The notes beneath the pieces were generated by a model that saw nothing but the letters and a program-made list of their open reading frames with translations, searched no databases and was not told where the DNA came from. Both the position numbers and the translations under genes were made by a program. A stretch of DNA of 64,000 nt. Source: JAOPZW01 sp963707695. GTDB taxonomy: Bacteria > Actinomycetota > Thermoleophilia > Solirubrobacterales > Solirubrobacteraceae. The DNA is taken from NCBI GenBank assembly GCA_963707695.1, contig CAVPQY010000002.1, positions 372,001 to 436,000 of the forward strand. The letters run 5' to 3'. Shown here piece after piece: positions 54,890 through 64,000 of the stretch. Every line of letters starts with the position of its first letter. Position 1 is the stretch's first letter.

Positions 54890-55654
54890 GTGGACGTCGC
54901 CGACCCGGGGCTGCCGGCCGGGCGGGACGGCGACGCCCGCAAGGGGGCACGGCTGCGCGAGGTGCTCGAGGACCTCATCGCGGGGGCCGGCGCGGGCGCG
55001 CTCCTGCCCTCCGAGCGCGCACTGGCCGAGCGCTACGGGCTGGCCCGGATGACCGTGCGCAAGGAGCTCGACCGCCTCGTGGCCGAGGGGGCGGCCTACC
55101 GCGTCCATGGTCGCGGGACCTTCGCGGCCACGCCCCGGATCGTGCAGGCGGAGGCCCTGACCTCCTTCACCGAGGACGTGCTGGCCCGCGGCCTGCAGCC
55201 CGGCGCGCGCGTCCTGGCGCACGGCGTCGTCGTGGCCGACGACGCGCTCGCGGCCGCCCTCGAGCTCGCGCCGGGCGCGCGGGTGGTGCGCGTCCACCGC
55301 GTGCGGACGGCCGACGGCGAGCCGCTCGCGCTCGAGTGGGCGCACCTGCCGGCCGACGACTTCCCCGGCCTCGAGGGCGAGCCGCTGGCCGACCGCTCGC
55401 TGCTGGCGCTGCTGCGCGACCGCTACGGCGTGGTCGTCACGGCTGCCCACCAGCACGTCAGCGCCGTTGCGCTCTCGGCCGACGAGGCCGCGCTGCTCGG
55501 CGTCGAGGCCGGGTCGCCGGGCTTCCTCTTCCGCCGCGTGACCCGCCGGGAGGGCGGCCGCGTGCTCGAGTCCGCCCGCTCGCTGTACCGCGGCGACCGC
55601 TACGAGATCCAGATCCGCCAGGAACCGAGGGAGGGCCCCGAGCGTGCACGGTGA
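54890..55654 (+). CDS. GntR/HutC-family regulator with UTRA domain (DasR/NagR-like)
   Basis: 254 aa from GTG 54890, directly after the nanE stop. wHTH in about 18-85 (LLPSERALAERYGLARMTVR, KELDRLVAEGAAYRVHGRGT). UTRA ligand domain 95-245 (EALTSFTEDVLARGLQPGAR, ending RSLYRGDRYEIQI). DasR and NagR sense GlcNAc-6-P or GlcN-6-P and bind the TGGTCTAGACCA motif, which is present twice at 54141-54178, so autoregulation of this locus is very likely. Confidence 0.92.
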   Translation: MDVADPGLPAGRDGDARKGARLREVLEDLIAGAGAGALLPSERALAERYGLARMTVRKELDRLVAEGAAYRVHGRGTFAATPRIVQAEALTSFTEDVLARGLQPGARVLAHGVVVADDALAAALELAPGARVVRVHRVRTADGEPLALEWAHLPADDFPGLEGEPLADRSLLALLRDRYGVVVTAAHQHVSAVALSADEAALLGVEAGSPGFLFRRVTRREGGRVLESARSLYRGDRYEIQIRQEPREGPERAR

Positions 55655-56666
55655 GCTCATGGAGGCCGAGATGGCCCAGCAGCCGGAGGTGCTCGCCGCC
55701 CTGGCCGGCCGCCGGGAGCAGCTCGCGGAGGTCGCGCGGGCGGTGCGGCCCGATCCGCTGCACGGGACGGTCCTCGTCGCCCGTGGCTCCTCGGACCACG
55801 CCGCCATCCTCGGGCGCTACCTGCTCGAGCCGGCGACGCGGCGCCCCGTCGCGCTGGCCGCGCCGAGCCTGGTGACGCTCTACGACGCGCCGCCGGCCTG
55901 CGACGGCTTCCTCGTGGTGGCCACGAGCCAGTCGGGCCGCACCCCGGAGATCGCGACGGTCATGTCGCGGCTGGCCGCGACGGGCGGCCGCACGCTCGCC
56001 GTGACCAACGAGCCGGGCAGCCCGCTCGCGCGCGCCGCCGACGGCGCGCTCGAGCTCGGCGCCGGCGAGGAGCGGGCCGTCCCGGCCACGAAGACCTTCA
56101 CCGCCCAGGCGCTGGCCTTCGCGCTGCTCGCCGACGCGCTCGGACCGGCCGGCGTCGGGCCCGGCGACTGGGCCCGCCTGCCCGACGCCGTCGCCGACGT
56201 GCTCCGCGACCCCGCGCCGGCCCAGCGGGTGGCCGAGGCCATCGGCGACGCCCCGGGGCTGCTCGCCGTCGCCCGGGGCGTGCTCCTCCCGGTCGCGCTC
56301 GAGGCGGCGCTGAAGCTCAAGGAGACCGCGCAGCTCCTGGCCGAGGGCTACAGCGCGGCCGACCTGCGCCACGGCCCGACCGTCGTCGTCTCGGCCGGCT
56401 TCCCGGTCCTGGCGTTCTCCGCGGCCGGCCCGGCCGCGGACGACGTCGCCGGCCTCGTCGCGGCGCTGCGCGACCGGGGCGCGGTCGTGCACGAGGTGGC
56501 CGACCGGCCCGACGCCGCGCTGCCCTACCCGCCGGGCCTGCCCGAGCCGCTGGCGGCGATCGTCGCCGCGGTGCGGGCGCAGCAGGTCGCGCTCGCGCTG
56601 GCCCGGCTGCGGGGCCTGGACCCCGACGCGCCCCGCGGCCTGTCCAAGGTCACCCCGACCGCGTGA
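55644..56666 (+). CDS. double-SIS sugar-phosphate isomerase/deaminase (NagB-II / GlmS-isomerase type)
   Basis: 340 aa from GTG 55644, overlapping gntR by 11 bases. Two SIS domains. The first contains VARGSSDHAAILGRYLLEPA and the phosphosugar loop ATSQSGRTPE. The second contains ALKLKETAQLLAEGYSAADL, RHGP with the ring-opening His. It lacks the glutaminase half of GlmS. In amino-sugar operons this type acts as glucosamine-6-phosphate deaminase, giving fructose-6-P and ammonia. Stop overlaps the nagA GTG. Confidence 0.88.
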   Translation: MHGELMEAEMAQQPEVLAALAGRREQLAEVARAVRPDPLHGTVLVARGSSDHAAILGRYLLEPATRRPVALAAPSLVTLYDAPPACDGFLVVATSQSGRTPEIATVMSRLAATGGRTLAVTNEPGSPLARAADGALELGAGEERAVPATKTFTAQALAFALLADALGPAGVGPGDWARLPDAVADVLRDPAPAQRVAEAIGDAPGLLAVARGVLLPVALEAALKLKETAQLLAEGYSAADLRHGPTVVVSAGFPVLAFSAAGPAADDVAGLVAALRDRGAVVHEVADRPDAALPYPPGLPEPLAAIVAAVRAQQVALALARLRGLDPDAPRGLSKVTPTA

Positions 56667-57809
56667 GCGCGTCGCGACTCGGGGTCCGCCACGCGCTCGT
56701 CGGCGGCGAGCTCGTTCCCGGCGACGTCGAGCTGGGCGACGACGGCCGGGTCGCGGCCACCGGGCTGGCGCCCGGCCCCGGCGCCGCGGGCGTGGCCGCG
56801 CCGGGCTTCGTCGACCTCCAGGTCAACGGGTTCGCCGGGGTCGACGCCCTGGCCGCCGAGCCCGACGACCTCGCCCGGGCCGGCGCGGCGCTGGCCGCGA
56901 CGGGCGTGACGACGTGGCTGCCGACGTTCGTCACGTCGCCCGAGGAGGACCTGGTGCGCGCGCTCGGCGCCGCGCGCGAGGCCGCCCGGGCGCAGCGGGG
57001 GCCGGGGCGTCCCGGCCCCGTGGCGGCGGCCATCGCCGGCGTCCACGTCGAGGGGCCGTTCCTCTCCCCGCGCTGGCCCGGCGCGCACGACCCGCGCCAC
57101 CTGCGCGCCCCCGACCCCGCGGCTGGCCGACCGGCTGCTCGACGCCGGCGACGTGGCGCTCATGACGCTGGCGCCCGAGCTCCCCGGCGCGCTCGCCCTC
57201 GTCGCCGGCCTGACCGCCCGCGGCGTCGTCGTCTCCTGCGGGCACTCCGACGCCGACGCGGCCGCCGCCCACGCGGCCTACGACGCCGGCGCCCGCTCGG
57301 TGACGCATGTCCACAACGCCCACCGCCGGTGGGCGCACCGCGACCCCGGCCTGGGCGGCGTCGCGCTCGTCCGGGGCGACGTCGTCGTCATGGCCATCGT
57401 GGACGGCGTCCACCTCGCGCCCGAGGCCGCGCTGCTGGCCGCGCTCGCGGCGCGCGGCCGGTTCGCCCTCGTCACCGACGCGATGGAGGCGGCCGGCCTG
57501 GGGGACGGGACCTACCGGCTCGGCGCGCGCACGGTCGAGGTCCGCGGGGCCGAGGCGCGCCTGACCGACGGCACCTTCGCGGGCAGCGTGCTGACCATGG
57601 ACGGCGCCGTGCGCGAGCTCGTCGGCCTCGGGGTCGGCGAAGCGGAGGCGCTGCGGGCGGCCTCCGCCGTCCCGGCGCGGCTGCTGGGCCGCCCGGACCT
57701 CGGCGTGCTCCAGCCCGGCGGCGTCGCCGACGTCGTCGTCCTCGACGACCGGCTCGAGGTGACCGCGACGTACGTCGGCGGGCGCCGGGCGGAGGCCGGG
57801 GTCGCGTGA
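56663..57809 (+). pseudogene. nagA: N-acetylglucosamine-6-phosphate deacetylase, single frameshift
   Basis: GTG 56663 (GTGA overlap with the SIS gene). First part: PGFVDLQVNGFAGVD (the E. coli-like Q/N variant of the metal loop) and GVHVEGPFLSPRWPGAHDPR. An extra G at about 57123 (GCG-G-CTG) moves the frame to LADRLLDAGDVALMTLAPEL; then VVSCGHSDA (metal His), SVTHVHNAHRRWAHRDPG and FALVTDAMEAAGLGDG (catalytic Asp). About 381 aa when repaired. Removes acetate from GlcNAc-6-P to give GlcN-6-P for the preceding deaminase. The one indel may be a sequencing error. Confidence 0.9.
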
Positions 57810-57945
57810 TGAGCTCGCCCTTCGCCGGCCTCGCCGGCCGGACCGCGCTCGTCACCGGGGCCGGCAACCCGGCCGGCATCGGGTTCGGGCGCGGTCCTCG
57901 TCGTCGACGGCGGCAACACCGTTCCAGGATGAGAAGGGCGCCTAG
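57809..57945 (+). pseudogene. remnant of a short-chain dehydrogenase: N- and C-termini only
   Basis: ATG 57809 overlaps the nagA stop. It reads MSSPFAGLAGRTALVTGAGN and PAGIGFG, the Rossmann opening of an SDR, and then jumps within a few bases to AVLVVDGGNTV and, after one extra base, QDEKGA and a stop: the standard SDR C-terminus (VDGGNT). Roughly 220 internal residues, including Ser-Tyr-Lys, are absent. Either a genuine internal deletion or an assembly collapse. The start overlap shows it once belonged to the nag operon. Confidence 0.7.
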
Positions 57946-58116
57946 GCCGCGGCGGCGCGCCGGGCCGCGGCGCCGCGCGCCCGGCCGGCAAGCTCCACGG
58001 GGGCAGCGGTGCGCTCATGGCGCGCCCCGGCTACCCGGCCGCGGGAGCGCCATCGTGTGGCGTGCGTCGGGGGCCGGCCTGGCGCCCCGCACGCCGGTCC
58101 GGCACGATGCCGGACC

Positions 58117-58814
58117 GTGCGACTCGGTCACCAGCGGTTCCCGCTCGGGTTCGTCGCCCGCCACCCGCGCGCCCTGGTGGAGGCGGCGCTCAAGTGCGAC
58201 TCGCGCTTCGCCCACGAGCGCCTCGACGGCCTGCGCGGGGTCGAGATCGGCGGGGCCGCCCCGCAGGGCTTCGGGCTGGACACGATCAACGTCGACCGGG
58301 CCGACAGCGACTTCTACCGCCGGGAGCAGGAGGAGGTCGTCGGCTGGGCGATGCCCGTGGACGTCCGGGCGGACGGGGACGCGCTGCCCTTCGCCGACGA
58401 CGAGCACGACTTCGTCCTGGCCTCGCACGTCATCGAGCACATGCCCGACCCGATCGCCGCGCTGCAGGAGTGGTGCCGCGTCGCGGCCCGCTACGTCTTC
58501 CTCGTCGTGCCCCACCGGGACCGGACGTTCGACCGCGACCGGGCGGTCACGCCGGTGCAGGAGCTCGTCGACCGGCACGCTCGCGGCTTCCGGTCCGACG
58601 AGGACCGCCACTGGTCCGTCTGGACCTGCGAGTCGTTCCTCGAGCTCTGCGCGCACGTCGGCCTGCCCGTGCTCGAGTTCCAGGACCCGGACGACGTCGG
58701 TCGCAACGGCTTCGCCGTGCTGCTGGACGCCTCGGGGGCGACGGCGCCGCCCGGTCCCCGGACCCGGCGGCCCACGCCGCCGCGCTGGCGGCGGCCGATC
58801 ATCCTCGGCGCCGG

Positions 58815-58818
<4 letters not shown>
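58117..58818 (+). CDS. SAM-dependent methyltransferase (class I, Methyltransf_11-like)
   Basis: 233 aa from GTG 58117; the upstream 60 codons of the longer frame are Arg/Pro-rich and unlikely to be coding. Motifs: LRGVEIGGAAPQGFGLDTIN, GDALPFADDEHDFVLASHVI, EHMPDPIAALQEW. The glycine loop is degenerate (EIGGAAPQGFG), as in sugar/cell-wall methyltransferases of glycan clusters. Substrate unknown. Overlaps the convergent glyQS by 4 bases. Confidence 0.82.
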
Positions 58819-60179
<1,361 letters not shown>

Positions 60180-60200
60180 CGGGCCGGGACGATAGGCGCT

Positions 60201-60238
60201 CGGCGGGATCCCCCGCCGTCGCCGGGCCTCCCCCGGCG
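60201..60238 (-). terminator. two adjacent GC hairpins upstream of glyQS
   Basis: CGGCGGG-ATCC-CCCGCCG (60201-60218) and CGCCGGG-CCTCC-CCCGGCG (60220-60238). They lie downstream of the secreted-protein gene at 60262 and just upstream of the glyQS -10 box, so they probably end the former's transcript. Confidence 0.4.
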
Positions 60239-60261
60239 GTTCCCGCGCGCCCGGGCGGCCG

Positions 60262-60693
60262 CTAGGTCCCGTAGAGGGGGTTGCAGTACGGGTAGGCGCG
60301 CCAGGTGCGGGTGCGATGGGGGAACCGCACCCTGACCCGGCGGTAGAGCAGGTGCGTGCCGCACCGGTGGCCGTCGAAGGCCGTCACGCGGACGTGGGTC
60401 GAGGCGTGGTGCGGCCGGGTCCGGACCACCCCGGTCGCGGAGGCGGTCGAGCCTCCCCAGCGGCTCCACCTGAGATGGCGCAGGGTGATCGACTGGGACG
60501 GCGGCAGACCGTGCGACGGTCCCCGCCGCGTCCAGTTGAGGAAGCACGTCTTCGGCTTCCCGTACGCCACGTAGCCGAACGGGTCGCGGAACGCCGTGCA
60601 GGGGAGGTAGGCGAGCCTCCTGGCCTGGGCGCCCGCCGGCGCCAGGAGCGCCAGGGTCCCGGCGACCGCGAGGGCGGCGAGGAGCGCCCCCAC
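60262..60693 (-). CDS. small secreted protein of unknown function
   Basis: 143 aa from GTG 60693. Signal peptide 1-24 (LLAALAVAGTLALLAPAGAQ, then ARR). The mature part has four cysteines (LPCTAF, TCFLNW, HRCGTHL, PYCNPLYGT) that could form two disulfides, and many Arg/Trp/Tyr residues (ITLRHLRWSRWGG). No family recognised; extracellular. Composition and signal peptide support coding. The stretch 60694-60974 holds no convincing gene. Confidence 0.6.
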   Translation of the reverse strand: MGALLAALAVAGTLALLAPAGAQARRLAYLPCTAFRDPFGYVAYGKPKTCFLNWTRRGPSHGLPPSQSITLRHLRWSRWGGSTASATGVVRTRPHHASTHVRVTAFDGHRCGTHLLYRRVRVRFPHRTRTWRAYPYCNPLYGT

Positions 60694-60974
60694 CCCGGCG
60701 ATCCCGCATGGGCGCCCGTCGTCCCGCGGGCCCGCAGCTCGGGTCGGCCGTCGAGGCTCAAGCCAGCTCGCGTGGCAAGCGCACGCGTCCCCTTTCCTGG
60801 GCCGTCGCCGCTCGGGCCGAGTGGCGGGGCGCCCACCGCGATGCCGCGACTCTCCTGCCTCCGGACCGGAAAGTCAAGGGTGCGGGCGGAGCCCCCGCGT
60901 GTGGGCGCGACGCTGTCGCGGGCGGCGTCGGCCGACCCTCGCCGCCGGGCTGGCACTCCTATACTCGGAGTGCC

Positions 60975-61319
60975 ATGCCGATCTACGAGTACCGGTGCGA
61001 GGACGGCCACACCTTCGAGGTCATGCAGCGCATGACCGACGACCCGGTCGCCACCTGCGAGGTCTGCGGCGCCCCGGTCCAGCGGGTCCTGCACCCGGTC
61101 GCGGTCCACTTCAAGGGCAAGGGCTTCTACAACACCGACTACGGGACGAAGCGGCGCGCGCGCGAGCTCGAGCGGTCCGCCAAGGACGGCTCGGACAAGT
61201 CCGGCTCGGGGTCGGGCTCCTCGGACGCCAAGCCGTCGTCGGACGGCGCCGGCAAGGGCTCGTCGGAGCCCAAGAAGCCCAGCGGCGGCGGCGAGAGCGC
61301 CGCCAAGCCGGCCGCCTAG
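60975..61319 (+). CDS. FmdB-type zinc-ribbon protein
   Basis: 114 aa. The zinc ribbon is MPIYEYRCEDGHTFEVMQRM, TDDPVATCEVCGAPVQRVLH with C8, C28 and C31 visible and the second ligand of the first knuckle replaced (CEDGH). KGKGFYNTDYGTKRRARELE is the family continuation. The tail is Ser/Gly/Lys-rich and disordered. Described as a regulatory protein in methylotrophs, but generally uncharacterised. TATACT 9 bases upstream of the ATG. Confidence 0.92.
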   Translation: MPIYEYRCEDGHTFEVMQRMTDDPVATCEVCGAPVQRVLHPVAVHFKGKGFYNTDYGTKRRARELERSAKDGSDKSGSGSGSSDAKPSSDGAGKGSSEPKKPSGGGESAAKPAA

Positions 61320-62477
61320 CCGGCCTCGAACGCCCGCACCGCCGCCTGGCGGTCGGCGTCGGAGACGCTCAGCGAGCCGCCCGCGGTGGGCGTCGCGGGC
61401 AGGACGCGGGTCGGGGCGTTGCCGCTGAGGCCCAGGCCGACGAGGTAGGCCATGAGCGTCGCCCCGCTCATGTCGGTGCGGATCGCCCGCGGCGTCTGCC
61501 ACGCGATGAAGGGTGCCCGCGCGAAGCCCGCGGGGGAGAGGGCGCGCGACTTCATCGCCGAGACGATCTGCTGCTGACGGCGCACGCGCGCACGATCGTC
61601 CTCGGCCGGCCGGCACTTGTTCTTCCGGGTGCGCGCGAGGACGAGCGCCTCGTCCCCGGAGAGGTGGTGGGTGCCGCGGCGCAGCCGCAGCGTCTGGCCG
61701 CCGTTGCGCCGGCCGCCGTTGATCTCGCTCACGACGCAGCCGGTGGTCACGTCGATCCCGCCCATGGCGTCGATGAGCTTCGGGAAGTTCTCGAAGTTCA
61801 CCTCGATGACGTGGTTGACCTCGATGCCGAGGAACTGCTTGACCGTCTCGATCGTCAGCGCGGCGCCGCCGAAGGCGTAGGCGGCGTTGATCTTCGACAC
61901 GCCGTGGCCGGGGATCGTCACGAGCGTGTCGCGCGGGATCGACAGCTTGGCCGAGGCGCCGCCGCCCGAGCGCAGCAGCATGATGCTGTCCGCGCGCTGG
62001 GAGGCGCCCGCGGCGCCCGGCTCCTTCGTGCCCTTCGGCCGCTGGTCGGAGCCGAGGACGAGCGTCGTCGTCGGCGAGCCGAGCCCGGAGGACCCGTCGT
62101 CGAGCGCCGCGACCGCGGCGTCGCCGACGCCCTTGGCGGTCAGCGAGCTCACGAGGAACGTGGCCGCCGACAGCACGAGCCACAGGACGATCCCCAGCAG
62201 GAAGCCCGCCGCGAAGCGCAGCGGCGTGACCTTCCCCGGGAGCGGGAGGTGCGGGCGCCGACGGCGGCCGTGGACGGCGCGCGGCGGCTCGCCGCCGCGC
62301 CCGTCGCCGCCGCGCCGGGCGCCGTCGGCGCCGGGGCTCGCGGTCGGCGGCGGGCTCGCGCCCGGGGGTCTCGCGCCGGAGCTCGTCGAGCGCGGCGCCG
62401 TCGTCGGACGGGTCGGATCGTCGCCCGAGGAAGCGGGGGCGGGTGCGGTGCACCTTGTACTCGGGGCGTTCCGGCAT
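61316..62477 (-). CDS. LytR-CpsA-Psr (LCP) family cell-wall glycopolymer transferase
   Basis: About 386 aa. ATG 62477 (MPERPEYKVHRTRPRFLGRR) opens a cytoplasmic arm; a change of frame near 62340 leads to the body from RFAAGFLLGIVLWLVLSAAT (the single membrane helix) onwards. Catalytic LCP features are TTTLVLGSDQRP, RADSIMLLRSGG, KLSIPRDTLVTIPGHGVSKI, NAAYAFGGAALTIETVKQFL, VNFENFPKLIDAMGGIDVTT and the RTRKNK region. It attaches teichoic-acid-like or arabinogalactan-type polymers to peptidoglycan at the outer membrane face. Either a frameshift or a mis-placed N-terminus. Divergent from the ROK kinase. Confidence 0.88.
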
Positions 62478-62498
62478 GCTCCCCGTATGGTGGCCGAC

Positions 62499-63464
62499 AT
62501 GGCCCGCGGGTGCGTGATCGGCGTCGACCTGGGCGGGACGAAGCTCCTGGCGGGCGCCGTGACGCCGGACCGGGCGGTGCGCCACCGGGCCTTCCGGCTC
62601 GCCCGCGGCGACGGAACCCAGCAGGTGCTCGACCAGCTCACCGCCGTCGTGGAGGAGGTCCGCGCCGCCGCCGGGGACGTCGAGGCCGTGGGCGTCGGCG
62701 TCCCCGCGCTCATCGACCGGCGCACCGGCGTCGCCCGCTCGTCGAACCACCTCCCGCTGCAGGACGTCCCCGTCGCCGACGTGCTCGCCGAGCGCACCGG
62801 CCTGCCGGTGTTCGTCGACAACGACGGCAACGCCGCCCTCCTGGCCGAGTGGCGCTGGGGGGCGGCACAGGGCGCCCGGGACGCGGTCCTCCTGACCCTG
62901 GGCACCGGCATCGGCGGCGGGCTGCTCGTCGACGGGACGATCGTCCGCGGCGCGGTGGGGGCCGCGGCCGAGCTCGGCCACGTCGTCATCGAGGCCGACG
63001 GGCCGCCGTGCCCCGGAGCCTGTCCCGGCCGCGGGTGCCTGGAGGCGTTCGTCTCGGGCGCCGCGCTCGGGCGCGAGGGCCGGCGCGTCGCCGAGGAGGA
63101 CCCGCGCTCGGCGCTCGGGCGGGCGCTGGCCGGCGGGACGGCGGTGACGGGGGCGCTCGTGACCGAGATGGCCCATGACGGCGACGAGGTGGCCCGCGGC
63201 CTCATCGCCGCGATGGGGCGCAGCCTCGGCATCGGCCTCACGAGCTTCGTCAACATCTTCGACCCCGAGGTCATCGTCGTCGGCGGTGGCGCGATCGCGG
63301 CGGGCGACCTGCTGCTCGACCCGGCGCGCGAGGTCGTGGCCGAGCGCGCGCTCCCGGTGCCGCGCGAGGCCGTGCGCATCCTCCCGGCGCGGTTCGGCGC
63401 GGAGTCGGGGATGCTCGGCGCCGCCGCGCTGGCCTTCGACGGGCTGGCCGCGCGTGGGCGCTGA
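62499..63464 (+). CDS. ROK-family sugar kinase (glucokinase/ N-acetylhexosamine kinase)
   Basis: 321 aa from ATG 62499, chosen because TATGGT ends 7 bases before it; ATG 62487 is inside that box. ATP loop VIGVDLGGTKLLAG; substrate region FVDNDGNAALLAEWRWGAAQ; LGTGIGGGLLVDG; ROK zinc site ELGHVVIEADGPPCPGACPG, RGCLE; IVVGGGAIAAGDLLL. Phosphorylates glucose, or ManNAc/GlcNAc given the nag locus 5 kb away; the substrate cannot be read. Overlaps rsmI by 11 bases. Confidence 0.93.
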   Translation: MARGCVIGVDLGGTKLLAGAVTPDRAVRHRAFRLARGDGTQQVLDQLTAVVEEVRAAAGDVEAVGVGVPALIDRRTGVARSSNHLPLQDVPVADVLAERTGLPVFVDNDGNAALLAEWRWGAAQGARDAVLLTLGTGIGGGLLVDGTIVRGAVGAAAELGHVVIEADGPPCPGACPGRGCLEAFVSGAALGREGRRVAEEDPRSALGRALAGGTAVTGALVTEMAHDGDEVARGLIAAMGRSLGIGLTSFVNIFDPEVIVVGGGAIAAGDLLLDPAREVVAERALPVPREAVRILPARFGAESGMLGAAALAFDGLAARGR

Positions 63465-64000
63465 GGCCGCCGGCCGCCTCGTCGTCTGCCCGACGCCGAT
63501 CGGCAACCTCGAGGACGTCACGCTGCGGGTGCTCGACGTGCTCCGGGAGGCCGACGTCGTCGCCTGCGAGGACACCCGCCGCACGCGCGTCCTGCTCGAC
63601 CGGCACGGGATCCGGGCGGCCGAGCTCGTCGCCCTGCACGAGCACAACGAGGCCGCCCGGGCGCCGGGGCTCGTGGCGCGGGTCCTGGCCGGCGCGGTCG
63701 TGGCGGTGTGCAGCGACGCGGGGATGCCGGTGGTCAGCGACCCGGGGGCGGTGGTGGTCGGCGCGGCGCTCGAGGCGGGGGCGCGCGTCGAGGTGCTGCC
63801 CGGGGCCAGCAGCGTGCCGGTGGCGCTCGTGGCCAGCGGCATGGGGACCGCCCCGTGGCGCTTCGGCGGCTTCCTCCCGCGCCGGCGGGCCGAGCTGGCG
63901 GCAGCGTTCGGCGCGACGGAGACGACCGTCTGGTTCGAGTCGCCGCGGCGGGTGGCCGCGTCGCTGGCGGTGCTCGCGTCCGTCGACGGCGGCCGGCGCG
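63454..64000 (+). CDS. rsmI: 16S rRNA (cytidine1402-2'-O)-methyltransferase, truncated by window edge
   Basis: At least 182 aa from GTG 63454; continues beyond the window. Tetrapyrrole-methylase fold: LVVCPTPIGNLEDVTLRVLD, VLREADVVACEDTRRTRVLL, LHEHNEAARAP, VCSDAGMPVVSDPGAVVV and RVEVLPGASSVPVALVASGM, all RsmI hallmarks. Methylates the ribose of C1402 in the decoding centre using SAM. Its start lies inside the ROK kinase gene, so the two are translationally linked. Confidence 0.96.
   Translation, partial: MGAEAAGRLVVCPTPIGNLEDVTLRVLDVLREADVVACEDTRRTRVLLDRHGIRAAELVALHEHNEAARAPGLVARVLAGAVVAVCSDAGMPVVSDPGAVVVGAALEAGARVEVLPGASSVPVALVASGMGTAPWRFGGFLPRRRAELAAAFGATETTVWFESPRRVAASLAVLASVDGGRR

Noticed and set aside
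60694..60974. Gene between the small secreted protein and fmdB
   Set aside because: Open frames here are Arg/Pro/Ala-rich, lack start signals and overlap the fmdB promoter.

Overview
This window is very GC-rich bacterial DNA. Almost every codon ends in G or C, and GTG/TTG starts are common. Gene content (DnaX-EbfC-RecR beside aspartokinase and Asd, monomeric isocitrate dehydrogenase, an A/B/E-type succinate dehydrogenase, LCP, RsmI, DUF4383, FmdB) points to a high-GC actinobacterium. My best guess is class Thermoleophilia (Solirubrobacterales-like). That placement is inference from protein style, not from a search.

Left end (1-7.3 kb). A truncated alpha/beta-hydrolase gene is followed by a compact integrated element of about 6.2 kb. 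A 22-bp copy of the 3' end of a tRNA-Val(CAC) gene lies at 1000-1021, and the intact tRNA is at 7213-7284. Between them are a tyrosine integrase, an excisionase-like protein, a DUF1801 protein, an overlapping run of unknown proteins, a coiled-coil/HTH protein, a tiny membrane protein, an HNH protein and two unknowns. Many of these reading frames are broken by single-base indels without nonsense codons.

7.3-20 kb is core housekeeping: Bacillus-type large SRP RNA, an M20 peptidase, dnaX-ebfC-recR, an AlkZ-like winged-helix protein, aspartokinase-asd (start of the aspartate pathway), a membrane adenylate cyclase and a glyoxalase-fold protein.

20-35 kb holds two tandem secreted hydrolase-like paralogues and a large share of the TCA cycle. 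A succinate dehydrogenase operon (A, B and a CCG-domain subunit in place of a cytochrome b anchor) is followed by a site-2 protease, a TetR/acyl-CoA dehydrogenase pair, and isocitrate and malate dehydrogenases. 35-45 kb carries an AT-hook/winged-helix regulator, an alcohol dehydrogenase, L-2-hydroxyglutarate oxidase, an MFS exporter, a metallo-beta-lactamase-fold enzyme and a translationally coupled Hsp20-Lon pair.

45-58 kb holds lipid and envelope genes (an MMPL transporter, an acyl-CoA desaturase, an R2-like di-iron protein fused to an SCP2 domain), then an amino-sugar locus. In that locus a sugar-binding lipoprotein diverges from nanE-gntR-SIS-nagA across two DasR/NagR-type operators. Together these enzymes could carry ManNAc-6-P to fructose-6-P. 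58-64 kb carries glycyl-tRNA synthetase, FmdB, LCP, a ROK kinase and the start of rsmI.

Two window-wide patterns stand out. (1) At least nineteen genes have a TANNNT -10 hexamer 6-13 nt before the start codon and no Shine-Dalgarno, which suggests leaderless transcription; the SRP RNA gene has the same spacing to its 5' end. (2) Several otherwise conserved genes carry single-base frameshifts, mostly +1, with no accompanying stop mutations. This looks more like base-calling error than decay and is densest in the integrated element.
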